Assembly (NCBI RefSeq): GCF_040273735.1
Contig: NZ_JBELZM010000015.1
Span: 36,606 to 100,605, forward strand
Direction of reading: 5' to 3'
Length of the DNA: 64,000 bases
From: Solibacillus sp040273735
Lineage (GTDB): Bacteria > Bacillota > Bacilli > Bacillales_A > Planococcaceae
Part shown: positions 51,117-59,873 of the stretch, piece by piece
How positions within the stretch are numbered: position 1 is the first letter of the stretch
Layout: each line of letters starts with the position of its first letter
Position numbers and translations under genes: made by a program
The notes under the pieces: model-generated
The model's input: the letters and a program-made list of their open reading frames with translations, nothing else
Databases searched by the model: none
Told to the model about the DNA's origin: nothing

Positions 51117-51664
51117 TATCTTTTTTCACGCTCAATATATGTTACTTCATTCGCTCTTGAAAATTGATAAATCAAGCTTTTACCGGTTGAGTGCAATTCT
51201 TTTTCTTTAATTACAAACTGATCCCCTGTTTTTGTTGTAAATGTGATATCTCCCTTGTTACTGCCTACCACATATTCATAGACAACTTCATCCAGTTCTT
51301 CCCACCGATATTGTTGTTCCTCAAATAAATGATGTCGTTCCAATTCTGCCTCGCTAATCAACAAATAATTCTGAGTCGATAAATAACCGATGCCAACACT
51401 CAATATAAAGAGTAATAGGCCAATCAAATAACCTTTCATATTACGCCTGTATGCTAAAATCCACAGCATCACGATCAAAACAAAACATGACACAAGAACA
51501 AGTCTTAAATTAATCGGATTCGGAATAAACGTAGCGGTTGTATTATTATACTGAAAAAACTCCAACTGAAAAATCGGATGGAAAATCATAATAAAAGGTG
51601 CAACAACTACAATTGTTACTGCTGCCATCGAGAAAAACAAACTCGGTGAAAAGTTTTTAAACAC
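51116..51664 (-). CDS. Membrane protein of unknown function with PH-like C-terminus
   Basis: A 182-residue protein with three hydrophobic helices (about 8-30, 55-70, 77-97) and a C-terminal soluble part (about 100-182) of beta-strand character (LISEAELERHHLFEEQ, YRWEELDEVVYEY, GDITFTTKTGDQFVIKE), resembling the small bacterial PH-like domain found in membrane proteins of Bacilli. The GTG start has GGGGGAG upstream. I do not recognise a named family and there is no operon partner. Confidence 0.6.
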   Translation of the reverse strand: MFKNFSPSLFFSMAAVTIVVVAPFIMIFHPIFQLEFFQYNNTTATFIPNPINLRLVLVSCFVLIVMLWILAYRRNMKGYLIGLLLFILSVGIGYLSTQNYLLISEAELERHHLFEEQQYRWEELDEVVYEYVVGSNKGDITFTTKTGDQFVIKEKELHSTGKSLIYQFSRANEVTYIEREKR

Positions 51665-51693
51665 AGTTTCACTCCCCCTAAGTAAAAACGATG

Positions 51694-52524
51694 TTAAAAA
51701 TCAAAACTGAAATTATCCGGATCTTTCCCGAATCGTTCATTGCGGTTCAATGCATTTAACTGCTGCATTGTTTCATTCGTTAATTCGAAATGATACAGTT
51801 TACTATTTTCTTTAATGCGTGATGCTGTAACAGATTTAGGAATGATGATGACATCATTTTGTAAATGCCAACGTAAGATGATTTGAGCCGGTGATACATT
51901 ATATTCATCTGCAATACGAATTATCTTTTCATCGTTTAATACATTTCCACGGCCTAGCGGTGACCACGCCGTTACCGCAATTTGCTGCTGTTCACAAAAA
52001 GCACGCAGCGGTTCTTGGGATAAATACGGGTGGGCTTCAATTTGGTTGACCATTGGCGCGACATTACATTTTGCCATAATTTCTTTTAAATGATGTTCAT
52101 GATGATTGGATACCCCCGGTACACGGATAAGTTTCTCATCATACAAGCGCTCAATTGCACGGTACGTATCCACATATTTATGCTCGACCGGCCAATGTGT
52201 TAAATAAAGATCCACATAATCCATATCAAGCTTTCTCAATGATGTTTCAAATGCACGCAATGTATTGTCATAACCTTGGTCGCTATTCCAAACTTTAGTT
52301 GTCACGAAGATGTCCTCGCGCGGTACAGAAGAATGGCGAATTGCTTCCCCTACTTCTTCTTCATTGTAATAAAGGGCGGCTGTGTCGATTGCACGATAGC
52401 CTAAATCAAGCGCTGTTTCAATCGCCTGAAGTGTTTCGTCGCGGTCTGTCATTTTATAAACCCCTAAACCTAAATAAGGCATTTCTACGCCATTCATTAA
52501 CTTTTTCGTTGATTGTAAATTCAT
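51694..52524 (-). CDS. Aldo/keto reductase (YvgN-like glyoxal reductase)
   Basis: A 276-residue NADPH-dependent reductase. The catalytic tetrad is complete: Asp47, Tyr52, Lys77 and His110 (DTAALYYNE, TTKVWN, LTHW). The coenzyme segment IPKSVTASRIKEN is present. Length equals that of B. subtilis YvgN, which reduces glyoxal and methylglyoxal. The start at 52524 (MNLQST) follows AGAGG at 8 bases; a GTG three codons upstream overlaps that site. It stands alone. Confidence 0.9.
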   Translation of the reverse strand: MNLQSTKKLMNGVEMPYLGLGVYKMTDRDETLQAIETALDLGYRAIDTAALYYNEEEVGEAIRHSSVPREDIFVTTKVWNSDQGYDNTLRAFETSLRKLDMDYVDLYLTHWPVEHKYVDTYRAIERLYDEKLIRVPGVSNHHEHHLKEIMAKCNVAPMVNQIEAHPYLSQEPLRAFCEQQQIAVTAWSPLGRGNVLNDEKIIRIADEYNVSPAQIILRWHLQNDVIIIPKSVTASRIKENSKLYHFELTNETMQQLNALNRNERFGKDPDNFSFDF

Positions 52525-52713
52525 ATTGTTCACCTCTTACTTTTGATTGACTTTATTATAACATTCTAATAATTCACCGTTTATTATTCGCCACTATTTG
52601 TTAATAAAAACAATCTTGTTAACTTATTGTCTAGTATCCTCCTATTTACAGAATAATCCTCCAGCTTCCGGAGTATATATTATAATATATTCTCGTTGAG
52701 GAGCTGAAAAACT

Positions 52714-54327
52714 ATGATGGATACACAACTAGTTTTGACTGGATTTTTGAAGCGTGCACAACGGTACTTCCCGAACAAACAAATTATCTCTCGTACAAGC
52801 CCTACTAAAACACATCGCATTACATTCAATGACTATGTAAAAAGAACGCACCGATTAGCGGATGCCCTGACAAAGCTGGGGATGAAACGTGGTACAAAAG
52901 TCGGGACATTTGCCTGGAATCATCACCGTCACCTTGAAGCATATTTTGCGATTCCGAGCAGCGGTGCCATTTTACACACGATTAACATCCGCCTTGCCCC
53001 TGAACATATTGTTTATATTATCAATCATGCCGAAGATGAAATTTTATTGATTGATAGCGACTTATTCCCGTTAGTCGAGCCTGCACTTGGCCACTTAAAA
53101 ACGGTTAAGCATATTATCGTCATGGGTGATGAATTAAGCGTTCCACAATCCAGTTTCCCGAATGTATACAGCTACGAACAGCTTCTTCAGGAAGCGGATG
53201 AAAATTTCGAGTTCCCGACAGATCTGGATGAAAATCTCCCAGCTGGGATGTGCTACACTTCTGCAACGACAGGTATGCCAAAAGGTGTCGTCTATACACA
53301 TCGAAGCATCGTGCTTCATAGCCTGGCACTTGGTCTTGCTGAATCTTTTGCAGTAAAAGAAAGTGACACTGCCCTCCCTGTTGTTCCGATGTTTCATGCA
53401 AATGCATGGGGCTTCCCGTTTGCTGCATTGAATTTCGGCTCCAATATCGTTTTACCAGGACCAATGATGACACCAAGTTTAATACTGGACTTGGTTGAAC
53501 AAGAAAAGGTGACAATTACAGCAGGTGTCCCAACAATTTGGCTTGGCGCACTGGTTGAACAGGAAAAAAATCCTCGTGACCTTTCTTCTGTCCGTTTAAT
53601 TATTTCAGGTGGTTCCGCATCACCAAAAGGCTTAATTCAGGCTTACAATGAAAAACTTGGTGTTCCGTACATCAACGCCTACGGTATGACGGAAACTTCA
53701 CCGCTTGTAAGTATGTCGCATCTAACAAGCGATATGGATGACTATACAAAAGATGAACAGTTAAATATTCGTGTTTCACAAGGTTTGACGGTTTCCCTAA
53801 TCGAAACAGAAGTTGTCAATGAAAATGGCCCTGTTCCATGGGATGGAAAAACAATGGGTGAACTACGTGTCCGCGGTCCATGGATAGCTTCTGAATACTA
53901 CAATGATGAACGGACGAATGAAGCATTCCGAGACGGCTGGCTATATACAGGTGACATTGCTGTCTATACAAAAGAAGGCTATATCAAACTTACCGATCGT
54001 ACGAAAGATCTTATTAAATCGGGCGGAGAATGGATTTCTTCCGTTGATCTGGAAAATGCCCTCATGTCACATCCGGCTGTTTTCGAGGCAGCCGTAATTG
54101 CGGTTCCGCATCCGAAGTGGCAAGAACGTCCGTTGGCATGTGTCGTTTTAAAAGAAGGTGCAACAGCATCTAAAGAAGAGCTTATCGAGTCAATTGAACT
54201 GGACTTTGCCAAATGGTGGCTTCCGGATGATGTCGTATTTTTAAATGAAATTCCAAAAACTTCTGTCGGCAAATTTTTAAAAGCTACACTACGTGAACAA
54301 TTAAAAGACTATAAGGTTCAAATTTAA
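52714..54327 (+). CDS. Medium/long-chain acyl-CoA ligase (AMP-binding)
   Basis: A 537-residue ANL-superfamily acyl-CoA synthetase. The A3 motif reads TSATTGMPKG (about 187-196) instead of TSGTTG, a variant typical of the AlkK/FadD13-like group. INAYGMTETSP, the hinge YTGDIAVYTKEGYIKLTDRTKD and the C-terminal lysine in IPKTSVGKFLK are present. GAGGAG precedes the tandem ATG. It is a second acyl-CoA ligase beside the LcfB type and is likely to use shorter or different acids. Single gene with its own terminator. Confidence 0.88.
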   Translation: MMDTQLVLTGFLKRAQRYFPNKQIISRTSPTKTHRITFNDYVKRTHRLADALTKLGMKRGTKVGTFAWNHHRHLEAYFAIPSSGAILHTINIRLAPEHIVYIINHAEDEILLIDSDLFPLVEPALGHLKTVKHIIVMGDELSVPQSSFPNVYSYEQLLQEADENFEFPTDLDENLPAGMCYTSATTGMPKGVVYTHRSIVLHSLALGLAESFAVKESDTALPVVPMFHANAWGFPFAALNFGSNIVLPGPMMTPSLILDLVEQEKVTITAGVPTIWLGALVEQEKNPRDLSSVRLIISGGSASPKGLIQAYNEKLGVPYINAYGMTETSPLVSMSHLTSDMDDYTKDEQLNIRVSQGLTVSLIETEVVNENGPVPWDGKTMGELRVRGPWIASEYYNDERTNEAFRDGWLYTGDIAVYTKEGYIKLTDRTKDLIKSGGEWISSVDLENALMSHPAVFEAAVIAVPHPKWQERPLACVVLKEGATASKEELIESIELDFAKWWLPDDVVFLNEIPKTSVGKFLKATLREQLKDYKVQI

Positions 54328-54330
54328 CGA

Positions 54331-54374
54331 AAAAAAATGTGCACTGAAACTTAAATTTCAGTGCACATTTTTTT
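54331..54374. terminator. Terminator between acyl-CoA ligase and a small gene
   Basis: AAAAAAATGTGCACTGAAA pairs with TTTCAGTGCACATTTTTTT, a perfect long stem flanked by A and T runs; it overlaps the stop codon of the convergent small gene. Confidence 0.9.
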
Positions 54375-54537
54375 ATTTCCCTTCTTCCTCTTCATCATCA
54401 AACTGCTGCGGATCTGAAATGCGTTCCGCTTCTTCCAATTGTCCGCCGTCTCGTAAGTTCTCCATTTGCTTCCCGAGTATTTTCAGCTCATCCATAGTAT
54501 TAGCCATATTTCCGTTAACGATTTCTTCTCTTTTCAT
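54373..54537 (-). CDS. Small acidic helical protein, unknown
   Basis: A 54-residue soluble protein, MKREEIVNGNMAN at the start and a run of Asp/Glu (DDEEEEGK) at the end, with a predicted helix between. The ribosome site GGAGGGA is strong and correctly spaced. It faces the acyl-CoA ligase gene, sharing a terminator. Small acidic proteins of this form occur widely in Bacillales; function unknown. Confidence 0.65.
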   Translation of the reverse strand: MKREEIVNGNMANTMDELKILGKQMENLRDGGQLEEAERISDPQQFDDEEEEGK

Positions 54538-54625
54538 AAGCTATCCCTCCAAATTAATTTAGTATTATTTTTTTCCAATTTTGACTGATATATGTCATAA
54601 ATAAAGTATTCATTCAAATAATTTA

Positions 54626-54634
54626 TGCTATACT
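54626..54634 (+). promoter_or_regulatory. Extended -10 promoter for the 31-residue gene
   Basis: TGCTATACT matches the TGnTATAAT extended -10 pattern at all but one position, 39 bases before the start codon. Confidence 0.5.
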
Positions 54635-54672
54635 GAAAAAAGAGATAATTAAAACATGAGGAGGATTCTTCC

Positions 54673-54768
54673 ATGAAATTACTTTTAATTCTTGGTGTCA
54701 GCATATCGTTTTTAGTAGCTATTTTCACAGCTGGCTATGATAGCAAACCATTCCCAAAAGAAAGATAA
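54673..54768 (+). CDS. 31-residue membrane peptide, unknown
   Basis: A short gene with a strong GAGGAGG ribosome site, its own extended -10 promoter and a good terminator, encoding MKLLLILGVSISFLVAIFTA followed by a short hydrophilic tail ending PFPKER. The hydrophobic stretch can form one membrane helix. The complete set of expression signals argues that it is real. It may be a membrane micropeptide or a type I toxin-like peptide; there is no direct evidence for either. Confidence 0.6.
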   Translation: MKLLLILGVSISFLVAIFTAGYDSKPFPKER

Positions 54769-54787
54769 TTCCACTAGCTTTCCGGTA

Positions 54788-54820
54788 AAAGACAATCGTT
54801 AATTAGCGATTGTCTTTTTC
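54788..54820 (+). terminator. Terminator of the 31-residue gene
   Basis: AAAGACAATCG pairs with CGATTGTCTTT around a TTAATTAG loop, followed by TTC. Confidence 0.85.
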
Positions 54821-54906
54821 ATTTGACTTTTATTGTTGCATATTTTATATTAGTTACATAAAGTAAGTTGATTATAAAAAATAACCATCAAGGGAGATCA
54901 TATAAT

Positions 54907-55794
54907 ATGGCTACACATTTCCATAAAAAACCTAATCTATACCCAGCTCATGTTCAATTAAAAGTTTCTAACTTAGTACGTTCGATCGAATACTACACAA
55001 CTGTTATCGGCTTTAAAGTATTACAGCAAACAGAAACGGAAGCATACTTAACAGCAGACGGACAAACAAGCTTAGTATCACTAATTGAAGTACAAAATGC
55101 TCAGCCACTTAAACAAGGCTTTGCAGGTTTATACCACTTAGCATTACTATTACCCTCTCGCAAGGACTTAGGAAACATCGTACAGCATTTTGTTAATCTG
55201 AATGTTCGAATCGGTGCTGCAGACCATGATGTTTCAGAAGCGCTTTACTTGAACGATCCAGATGGAAACGGAATCGAAATTTATATCGACCGTCATGAAT
55301 CGGAATGGACTTGGAATCAGGACGAACAAGTACATATGGTGACAGAACAGCTGAATTTCCAGCCAATTTTAGCAGCTGCAGACGGCAATTGGAACGGCTT
55401 GCCTGCTGATACTGTTATGGGGCATGTACACTTATCCGTAGTAAATCTGGACAAATCGGAGCAGTTTTATACAAATGTATTGGATTATAATGTTGTTACG
55501 CGTTACGGTGCACAGGCGCTGTTCGTATCAACAGGGAAATATCACCACCATTTCGGATTAAACACTTGGAACAGCAACAACGGCAATAAACCAACAAACG
55601 ATATGGTCGGCTTAAAATCCTTTACGGTTGTGTTAAAGGATGCAGAGTATGCTGAAAAAGTAAAACAAAGCCTGACAAATAACGGCTTCATCGTCGAAAA
55701 CTTTGCAGAAGCACCAGCACACGGTGGTACTCAGTTATTTTCAACGGTTGATCCAAATGGTTTACGTATCGTATTTACATTAGACGGTGAATAA
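54907..55794 (+). CDS. VOC-family protein, catechol-2,3-dioxygenase CatE-like
   Basis: A 295-residue protein with two VOC (glyoxalase/dioxygenase fold) units: residues ~10-140 (HVQLKVSNLVRSIEYYTTVIGF; DPDGNGIEIYID) and ~165-290 (GHVHLSVVNLDKSEQFYTNVLDY; HHHFGLNTW; DPNGLRIVF). This two-unit form is that of B. subtilis CatE. The His of GHVHLS and of HHHFGLN could be metal ligands; the usual acidic ligand near the C-terminal NGLRIVF is not obvious. The ATG at 54907 follows GGGAG; an in-frame ATG 13 codons earlier has no site. Ring-cleavage activity is not certain. Confidence 0.8.
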   Translation: MATHFHKKPNLYPAHVQLKVSNLVRSIEYYTTVIGFKVLQQTETEAYLTADGQTSLVSLIEVQNAQPLKQGFAGLYHLALLLPSRKDLGNIVQHFVNLNVRIGAADHDVSEALYLNDPDGNGIEIYIDRHESEWTWNQDEQVHMVTEQLNFQPILAAADGNWNGLPADTVMGHVHLSVVNLDKSEQFYTNVLDYNVVTRYGAQALFVSTGKYHHHFGLNTWNSNNGNKPTNDMVGLKSFTVVLKDAEYAEKVKQSLTNNGFIVENFAEAPAHGGTQLFSTVDPNGLRIVFTLDGE

Positions 55795-55812
55795 TTACTG
55801 GTAACCTAAAGC

Positions 55813-55845
55813 AAGAGCCCGAAAAATTTTTCGGGCTCTTTTTGA
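55813..55845 (+). terminator. Terminator of the VOC gene
   Basis: AAGAGCCCGAAAAA pairs with TTTTTCGGGCTCTT and is followed by TTT. Confidence 0.9.
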
Positions 55846-55902
55846 AACTTTATTTTCTATCCTACGTATACATAATTAATTACAATTAACGGAGGAATTC
55901 AT

Positions 55903-56670
55903 TTGTCACTATTTAATAAAGTTTTAGCAAGTGTTGGTATAGGAGCTGCAAAAGTTGATACAAAATTACACAAATCAACTTACACGTTGAATGAAAATAT
56001 TTCAGGTGTTGTAGAAATCATCGGGGGTAGCACGGAACAGCAAATTGATGCAATCTATCTAACACTTCACACAAACTTTATCCGCGAAATCGATGATAAA
56101 AAGATTAAAGATGAAGCGGTACTGCACAAATACAAATTAAATGAGCCATTCACAATTCAGGCAGACGAAAAACGCCAAATTCCATTTTCATTCTCCCTGC
56201 CCCCTGTTGTTCCCGTAACGACCGGCAACTCGCGTGTATGGATTCAAACAGGCTTAGATATTAAAAATGCTGTAGACCCTAAAGATAAAGACTTTATCGA
56301 GATTCAGCCGACTCGTCTTGCGAACGGTGTGTTAACAGCCATTCAAAACATGGGCTTCCGGTTGCGTAAAGTAGATAACGAACAAGCCCCTTCCTATTTG
56401 CGCCGACAAACACCGATTGTACAGGAATTTGAGTTTACACCGACAAACAACACGTATCGCCGGTATCTAGACGAACTAGAAGTTGTCTTTTTACATCAAT
56501 CACCAAACTCAGTCGAAATCTTATTACAAGTAGACCGACGTGCCCGCGGGCTTGGAGGGTTTTTATCCGAAGCGCTCGATATGGATGAAAGCTTCATCCG
56601 TCTCACATTATCCGAACACGATAATATCCAGGCAAAGCTTGAGCAAGTGATTAAAACGAAGATGAAATAA
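55903..56670 (+). CDS. spo0M: Sporulation-control protein Spo0M
   Basis: A 255-residue soluble protein of the arrestin-like Spo0M family: MSLFNKVLASVGIGAAKVDTK at the start, then RVWIQTGLDIKNAVDPKDKDFIEI and the C-terminal EVVFLHQ and ARGLGGFLSEALDMDE segments. In B. subtilis Spo0M is controlled by sigma-H and affects early sporulation and cell division. Length is the same (258). The TTG start has GGAGGA upstream. No sigma-H promoter was recognised with confidence. Its presence supports a spore-forming host. Confidence 0.93.
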   Translation: MSLFNKVLASVGIGAAKVDTKLHKSTYTLNENISGVVEIIGGSTEQQIDAIYLTLHTNFIREIDDKKIKDEAVLHKYKLNEPFTIQADEKRQIPFSFSLPPVVPVTTGNSRVWIQTGLDIKNAVDPKDKDFIEIQPTRLANGVLTAIQNMGFRLRKVDNEQAPSYLRRQTPIVQEFEFTPTNNTYRRYLDELEVVFLHQSPNSVEILLQVDRRARGLGGFLSEALDMDESFIRLTLSEHDNIQAKLEQVIKTKMK

Positions 56671-56671
56671 T

Positions 56672-56714
56672 AACAAGGCAAGAAGCGATTAATGCTTCTT
56701 GCCTTGTTTTATTT
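56672..56714. terminator. Bidirectional terminator between spo0M and trmL
   Basis: AACAAGGCAAGAAGC pairs with GCTTCTTGCCTTGTT around GATTAAT, flanked by T on both sides as needed. Confidence 0.85.
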
Positions 56715-57182
56715 TAACCCTGGATAGTTTTGTTGTCTTAGTACTTCGTAAATAACAATTGCCGCTGTATTTGATAAATTCAGTGAGCGGATATGGTCAC
56801 TTTGCGGTATGCGCAGACACATATCGGCACGTTGTTTTGCAAATTCTTTTGGCAAGCCTGTTGTTTCTCTTCCGAACATAAAGTATAAGTCTCGTTCTGA
56901 ATTGCTGAAATCATGTGTCGTAAATGGCTCTTCACTATATGTCTCAATTAAATACACATCGCCATTTTTACTGTACTCGATAAAATCTTCTAAAGAATCA
57001 TGATAAACGACATTCACATGTTCCCAATAATCCAATCCAGCACGCTTTAGCATTTTGTCATCTGTTGAAAAGCCTAAAGGACGGATTAAATGTAATGATG
57101 TATTCGTTCCAGCACAAGTGCGGGCAATGTTGCCTGTATTTGCTGGGATTTCTGGTTGATATAATACGATATGGTTTGGCAC
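56709..57182 (-). CDS. trmL: tRNA (cytidine/uridine-34-2'-O)-methyltransferase TrmL
   Basis: A 157-residue SPOUT methyltransferase that methylates the wobble nucleoside of some tRNA-Leu. The knot motifs are NTGNIARTC at the N-terminus (about 15-23), LYFMFGRETTGLPKE (about 97-111), and IPQSDHIRSLNLSNTAAIVIYE near the C-terminus. The GTG start follows GAAGGA. It lies 16 bases after queG, so two tRNA wobble-base enzymes share an operon. Length is standard for the YibK/TrmL family. Confidence 0.94.
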   Translation of the reverse strand: MPNHIVLYQPEIPANTGNIARTCAGTNTSLHLIRPLGFSTDDKMLKRAGLDYWEHVNVVYHDSLEDFIEYSKNGDVYLIETYSEEPFTTHDFSNSERDLYFMFGRETTGLPKEFAKQRADMCLRIPQSDHIRSLNLSNTAAIVIYEVLRQQNYPGLK

Positions 57183-57198
57183 TTCTGATCCTTCTCTC

Positions 57199-58332
57199 TC
57201 AATGATTTAACATTGCCAGCCCTTTTTCAATCTCGGCCAGCACTTCTTCATCCTGCTCTCTTTTTCTGGCAGCCAATAAAATATCCTCTGCCCCGTCTGT
57301 TCCGATTTTTCCGATTGCCCATGCAGCCGTCCCTCTTAATACAGGACGTTCATCTTTTTGCAATACTTGAACTAAATCAGGCAGTGCGGCTTCTTCTTTA
57401 AAGTGTGCAAGCGCTAAAATGGCGTTACGCTGAATCGGCTTTTTACCGCGCCATGAACCGGATACATGTCCAAACTTTGCTTTAAATTCCTTATTGGAAA
57501 TCGATAAAAGGGGCTGAAGTAACGGTTTTGCGATTTCAGGATCCGGCGTGAATTCATCATGAATCCAGTTTAGCTTTCCTTTATTCTTCGGACACACCGT
57601 TTGACATGTATCACAGCCATACAAACGGTTTCCGATTTTGGCACGAAACTCATCCGGCAGAAATCCTTTTGTCTGAGTTAAAAAGGCAATGCAACGCTGT
57701 GAGTTCAGCTGCCCTGGTGCGACGATAGCTCCTGTTGGACATACATCGATACATAATGTACAGTCACCGCATTCGTCTTCCATCGGTATATCTGGAGCAA
57801 AAGGGATATTCGTAATGATTTCGCCTAAATAGACGTACGAACCAAATTCAGGTGTAATAATAGAGCAATTTTTGGCGCTCCAGCCGATTCCTGCTCGTTC
57901 TGCAACCGCACGATCTACTAGTTCCCCGGTATCGACCATTGATTTCACCTTTACATTCGGCACACGTTCTTGCAGCCAAGCTTCAATGAGCTGCAGACGT
58001 TCCCGAACCGCTGTATGATAATCGATGCCCCATGAAGCACGGCAAAATATGCCGCGACGCTCCCCTTTTTTTCCTTGCGGGGCATCTTGCATGCGTGAAG
58101 GATACGCAATGGCAATCGCAATAATGCTTTCTGCTTCATCTAATAATTTTAAAGGCTCTGTACGCAGCTCTATATTTGCTTCTTCAAAGCCTGATTGGTA
58201 TGCTAATTGTTGCTGACGACGTAGACGATTCTTCAATTCATGAAACGGAGCAGCGGTCGTAAATCCGATTTTATCAACACCAATAGATGCTGCATATTTC
58301 ACTAAATCTTCTTGAAGTTGATGAACTTTCAT
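57199..58332 (-). CDS. queG: Epoxyqueuosine reductase QueG
   Basis: A 377-residue cobalamin-dependent Fe-S enzyme, last step of queuosine synthesis in tRNA. Two 4Fe-4S motifs are seen, CGDCTLCIDVCPTGAI and, with an upstream Cys, YGCDTCQTVCPKN. A C-terminal HEAT-like extension (about 310-377; RGTAAWAIGKIGT) is present as in Bacillus QueG. The start at 58332 (MKVHQL) follows AAAGGAG; a longer reading of 26 codons has none. It heads the operon with trmL. Confidence 0.94.
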   Translation of the reverse strand: MKVHQLQEDLVKYAASIGVDKIGFTTAAPFHELKNRLRRQQQLAYQSGFEEANIELRTEPLKLLDEAESIIAIAIAYPSRMQDAPQGKKGERRGIFCRASWGIDYHTAVRERLQLIEAWLQERVPNVKVKSMVDTGELVDRAVAERAGIGWSAKNCSIITPEFGSYVYLGEIITNIPFAPDIPMEDECGDCTLCIDVCPTGAIVAPGQLNSQRCIAFLTQTKGFLPDEFRAKIGNRLYGCDTCQTVCPKNKGKLNWIHDEFTPDPEIAKPLLQPLLSISNKEFKAKFGHVSGSWRGKKPIQRNAILALAHFKEEAALPDLVQVLQKDERPVLRGTAAWAIGKIGTDGAEDILLAARKREQDEEVLAEIEKGLAMLNH

Positions 58333-58428
58333 TTCACATGCTCCTTTCAAATGATACAATAAATTTATATTTATTTTTGTATTACATATTTTAGTATTTC
58401 TTAAAAACAATGTAAGAAGGTGTTCTAC

Positions 58429-59118
58429 ATGAATATTTTAATAAATGAAGCTCTTTTTTCTGTAAATGAACAATTAAAAATTGGCCTTATCCATTATAGC
58501 AAAATTATCGTTGAAGAATCTCCTCAAATGATTAAAGGACGCACACAACTTTATCAGGAAAATCTGTATTTGGAATTACAGGAAACACCTGTGACAGAAC
58601 GACCTGGCATTAAAGAATGGCGCCAGCTTTGGAAGTCTTTCGGCGGTGATCCGAACCGGTACCGTCACTCTGCGGAAAGTTTAATGCGACGTATCGCTAA
58701 ACAGCAATATTTAGTACCGTTCCATTCGGCTGTTGATTTAAACAACTTCTTTTCACTTCAATACGAGATTCCTGTTGGCATATATGATTTAGATGTTATT
58801 GAAGGAGATATGAAAATTGAAGTAGGCAGTGTGTCGACAGGCTATGAAGGAATCAATGGCCGCTTTAATTCATTGGAGAATATCATCCATTCAAAAGATG
58901 CGCTCGGCCCATTCGGCAGCCCCTTTGTTGATTCAAAAAGAACGGCAGTTACAGAAGCTACGACAAATGCGCTGCAAATCTTTTATTTACGCCCTTCTCT
59001 TAGTGAAAAGGAAGCAACTGAACTATTGAGCAGTGCAGCAAACATGTTTACGCAAATTAGCGGTGGCGAATATGAAGTACATATTCTATCAAAGAAAAAT
59101 TCAAAAGTTCATTTTTAA
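58429..59118 (+). CDS. B3/B4 tRNA-binding-domain protein
   Basis: A 229-residue protein with the B3/B4 fold of phenylalanyl-tRNA synthetase beta: EWRQLWKSFGGDPNRYRHSAESLMRR, then PVGIYDLD and GPFGSPFVDSKRTAVTEATTNALQI. Stand-alone members are suspected to edit or deacylate aminoacyl-tRNA or nucleotides, but this is not proved. The ATG at 58429 follows AAGGTG. It is divergent from queG and is followed after 13 bases by another gene, probably in the same operon. Confidence 0.85.
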   Translation: MNILINEALFSVNEQLKIGLIHYSKIIVEESPQMIKGRTQLYQENLYLELQETPVTERPGIKEWRQLWKSFGGDPNRYRHSAESLMRRIAKQQYLVPFHSAVDLNNFFSLQYEIPVGIYDLDVIEGDMKIEVGSVSTGYEGINGRFNSLENIIHSKDALGPFGSPFVDSKRTAVTEATTNALQIFYLRPSLSEKEATELLSSAANMFTQISGGEYEVHILSKKNSKVHF

Positions 59119-59131
59119 GGAGTGGAATCAT

Positions 59132-59641
59132 TTGAGTATTAACTTAGCTGAGGCAGTAAAACTAAAAAGTATCATTACGAAGAGAATTCAGGAACGCACA
59201 ATGCAAGTACATTCCTTAACACATGTCATCATTGAGAAAGGTGAACAGCCAAAAGCCCCTGACTATTCTCTTGAAATGCTTGAAGCAGAGCTAAAAGAGC
59301 TTCGTTATGATTCACGTAAGCTTGATGCCCTAATCTACCGTGCTAACATCGACAATACTGTTGTATTTAAAGATGAGGAAATGCCTATTGTCGAAGCAAT
59401 TGAACTGGCGAGCCAATTACGCGCAGAAGCACAATTTTGTAAAAACCTTGGTTCTGAAGAGAAAGAAGCTTTTTACCATAATTCCGGTGATGCAATGCTT
59501 TACCGCGTAGCATTGTATGATCCAATGACATATCGAAACCGTGCAAACGAGCTTGAAAAGGAAGCACATCGCCTATCCAATTTAATTAATGCCAAAAACT
59601 ATCAAGTAGAAATAGAATTTGATGACAGCAATTACTTCTAA
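59132..59641 (+). CDS. Helical protein, possibly DIP1984/septicolysin-like
   Basis: A 169-residue highly charged helical protein without membrane segments: INLAEAVKLKSIITKRIQER at the N-terminus, LEMLEAELKELRYDSRKLDALIYRANIDNT in the middle and VEAIELASQLRAEAQF later. The pattern of an N-terminal leucine-rich helix pair and a central IxxANxxT segment recalls the DIP1984 family, but similarity is weak by eye. The TTG start is supported by AAGGAGTGG. It is the second gene of a probable operon with the B3/B4 protein. Confidence 0.6.
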   Translation: MSINLAEAVKLKSIITKRIQERTMQVHSLTHVIIEKGEQPKAPDYSLEMLEAELKELRYDSRKLDALIYRANIDNTVVFKDEEMPIVEAIELASQLRAEAQFCKNLGSEEKEAFYHNSGDAMLYRVALYDPMTYRNRANELEKEAHRLSNLINAKNYQVEIEFDDSNYF

Positions 59642-59671
59642 ACCTAGGGCGGTGAGACTCCAAACTGGGTA

Positions 59672-59811
59672 GTAACGAGCGATTTATGCTTCGGCATTCC
59701 CAACAACTGGTTAAACCAATAACTCTTTACCGTTTACACTGTTACCTTTCACTCATAACCAACCATAGTAAAGGCTAACACAAACTTTTAGAGTATTTTT
59801 GCTCGCTCGTT
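59672..59811. other. 140-base segment bounded by a 10-bp inverted repeat
   Basis: TAACGAGCGA at 59672-59681 and its exact reverse complement TCGCTCGTTA at 59802-59811 flank a gene-free stretch. The left end is followed by CTTCGG-type sequence near 59694. It could be a long-range stem of a structured transcript or a small non-autonomous element. Confidence 0.3.
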
Positions 59812-59814
59812 ATT

Positions 59815-59858
59815 AAAAGACACCTGCTCACAATTTGTGAAAAGGTGTCTTTGCTTTT
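59815..59858 (-). terminator. Terminator of the LD-carboxypeptidase gene
   Basis: AAAAGACACCTG-type left arm pairs with AGGTGTCTTTG on the other side around CTCACAATTTGTGAA, which itself pairs CACAA/TTGTG; on the minus strand it ends in CTTTTAAT. Confidence 0.8.
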
Positions 59859-59873
59859 AATTACATATAATTC

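Noticed and set aside
55435..55790. Loss of a metal ligand in the VOC protein
   Set aside because: The acidic ligand near the C-terminus is not obvious, but I cannot align the family reliably by eye, so no claim is made.
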